Source: Granulosicoccus sp964498925 (lineage in GTDB: Bacteria; Pseudomonadota; Gammaproteobacteria; Granulosicoccales; Granulosicoccaceae). From it: DNA of 6,476 nucleotides. Positions 5,326 through 6,476 of this stretch are shown piece after piece (positions within the stretch are counted from its first letter, which is position 1; the number at the start of each line of letters is the position of its first letter). Where the stretch lies: NCBI GenBank assembly GCA_964498925.1, contig CAZCKD010000206.1:1-6476 (forward strand), read 5' to 3'. A program made the position numbers and the translations under genes. The notes beneath the pieces were generated by a model. The model was not told the origin of the DNA, ran no database searches, and saw only the letters and a program-made list of their open reading frames with translations.

Positions 5326-6428
5326 TCAAGTGAGGCAACCGCGCCGTCTACGTCTTTGAGCTTGTCCAGACCAAACAGGCCGAGACGGAAGGTTCGAAAA
5401 TTATCGCCTTCCCCACACATCAACGGAACACCTGCGGCAATCTGCATTCCCATGGCAGAGAAAACGCTGCCATTTTGGATATTGGGATCGGATGTGTAAC
5501 TCACCACTACCCCCGGTGCTTGAAATCCATCGGCGGCCACACTGTGAAAACCATGCTGTTCCAACAACGCGCGCACGCGTTGGCCCAACTCGACCTGACT
5601 GCGCTGTGCTTCGGCCAAACCAAAGTCCACGGTTTCCTGCATAACGTCGCGGAACTGTCTCAACGATTCGGTCGGCATGGTTGAGTGATACGCATGAGCA
5701 CCGGACTCATAGGTTTCCATGATGGACAACCACTTTGCCAGGTCTATTGCGAAACTACTGGTTTGAGTCTGATCGATTCTTTCCCTGGCAAGCTCACTAA
5801 GCATCACCAGTCCACAACAAGGCGGTCCGCTCCACCCTTTTTGCGGCGCACTTATCAGCACATCTACGCCCGTGGCTTTCATGTCTACCCAAAGACACCC
5901 TGACGCAATGCAGTCCAAAACCATCAGCCCGCCCACTTCATGCGTTGCCGCAGCAACGGCTTGAATGTATTCATCCGGCAAAACCATACCGGCAGAGGTC
6001 TCTACATGCGGAGCGAACACGATGGCGGGTTTGTCCCGCTTAATGGTGCTAAGCACATCGTCAAGCGCCGCTGGTGAGAAGGGTTCCTGGTCGCCCTCTG
6101 AAGCGCGTGATGCGGCCATCACTTCAATGCTATCTGCAAATCCACCCATTTCCAGAATTTGCGACCATCGATAGCTGAACCAGCCATTTCTGATTACAAG
6201 ACACTTCGCGTCATTAGCGAACTGCCGGGCAACCGCCTCCATGCCGAAGGTACCACTGCCAGGAACAACCACCGCGCTATGCGCGTTGTAAGCTGTTTTT
6301 AAGTTGCTGGAGATGTCTTTCATAACCTGCTGGAAGTTATGCGACATATGATTTAACGCGCGATCGGTGTACACCACCGAAAATTCGAGTAATCCGTTCG
6401 GGTCAACCGCGTCGTGAATCGCTTTCAT
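5301..6428 (-). CDS. Class V PLP-dependent aminotransferase (alanine-glyoxylate/serine-pyruvate type)
   Basis: This is a complete fold-type I, class V aminotransferase of 375 residues, probably cytosolic. It shows the PLP phosphate loop PGSGTFGMEAVARQF (56-70), FAPHVETSAG (138-147), Asp172 in LDCIASG (contacts the pyridine nitrogen), the Schiff-base lysine Lys197 in SAPQKGWSGPPCCG, the partner-loop segment YHSTMPTESL (247-256), and Arg348 in FRTFRLGLFGL, matching the carboxylate-binding Arg of alanine-glyoxylate aminotransferase. The start, DPNGLLEFSVVYTDRALNHM, is typical of a widespread proteobacterial subgroup whose substrate I cannot name. Alanine-glyoxylate or serine-pyruvate transamination is the default guess. 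An in-frame TGA two codons before ATG 6428 fixes this as the most upstream start. The ATG overlaps the stop of another frame (ATGA), suggesting coupling to an upstream gene. It converges on the membrane protein gene. Confidence 0.93.
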   Translation of the reverse strand: MKAIHDAVDPNGLLEFSVVYTDRALNHMSHNFQQVMKDISSNLKTAYNAHSAVVVPGSGTFGMEAVARQFANDAKCLVIRNGWFSYRWSQILEMGGFADSIEVMAASRASEGDQEPFSPAALDDVLSTIKRDKPAIVFAPHVETSAGMVLPDEYIQAVAAATHEVGGLMVLDCIASGCLWVDMKATGVDVLISAPQKGWSGPPCCGLVMLSELARERIDQTQTSSFAIDLAKWLSIMETYESGAHAYHSTMPTESLRQFRDVMQETVDFGLAEAQRSQVELGQRVRALLEQHGFHSVAADGFQAPGVVVSYTSDPNIQNGSVFSAMGMQIAAGVPLMCGEGDNFRTFRLGLFGLDKLKDVDGAVASLEAALKQLP

Positions 6429-6476
6429 GAGTCAATACCCATCGATTGTGAAGTTTTTTTCATGCTAACAGAAGTT
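6425..6476 (-). CDS. End of an upstream reading frame, or a 12-residue leader ORF
   Basis: On the minus strand a frame is open from the window edge to TGA at 6427-6425, overlapping the aminotransferase ATG as ATGA. The visible residues are TSVSMKKTSQSMGIDS. Either this is the C terminus of a gene beyond the window that is coupled to the aminotransferase, or a short leader ORF starting at the internal ATG at 6464 (12 residues). Only 16 codons are visible before the stop, so it could also be chance. No function can be assigned. Confidence 0.3.
   Translation of the reverse strand, partial: TSVSMKKTSQSMGIDS

Noticed and set aside
1..6476. Defence, phage, transposon, CRISPR or biosynthetic cluster
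   Set aside because: All sizeable genes fall into housekeeping or common enzyme families, with no direct repeats, transposase motifs or repeat-spacer pattern seen.

Overview
This window looks like ordinary chromosome from a gammaproteobacterium of roughly 50% GC. The best evidence is the gene order. cysS is divergent from a plus-strand block ending in ppiB and lpxH, as in Escherichia coli, and LpxH is a Gram-negative lipid A enzyme. Every protein with a recognisable family gives a proteobacterial-type match. There is no mobile element, rRNA, tRNA, CRISPR array or phage gene, and no gene-free stretch longer than about 140 bases.

Layout. Minus strand, left side: a partial pgpA (phosphatidylglycerol synthesis) runs off the left edge. 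It overlaps the end of nusB (antitermination factor) by 4 bases, and cysS (cysteinyl-tRNA synthetase) lies further upstream. A 138-base divergent region rich in small dyads separates cysS from the plus-strand genes. Plus strand, middle: an exported PpiA-type cyclophilin, a cytosolic PpiB, LpxH (lipid A pathway) and a small haem-type membrane protein of the MsrQ/ferric-reductase-like family. Minus strand, right side: a class V PLP aminotransferase converges on the membrane protein gene with only 9 bases between stop codons. Its start codon overlaps the end of a further reading frame that leaves the window.

How the genes relate. Most are housekeeping genes: translation (cysS), transcription (nusB), protein folding (two cyclophilins) and envelope lipids (pgpA, lpxH). 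The pairing of ppiB with lpxH is conserved synteny rather than an obvious pathway.

Points worth a second look: lpxH has no ATG, GTG or TTG start and probably begins at ATT, six bases after the in-frame ppiB stop; NusB carries a basic N-terminal extension of about 70 residues; nusB is followed directly by pgpA without thiL and sits behind cysS rather than rib genes; two cyclophilins of different cellular location lie in tandem; and the MsrQ-like protein has Gln where the family usually has a haem-ligand His, with no msrP in view. I found no evidence for an undescribed multi-gene system.
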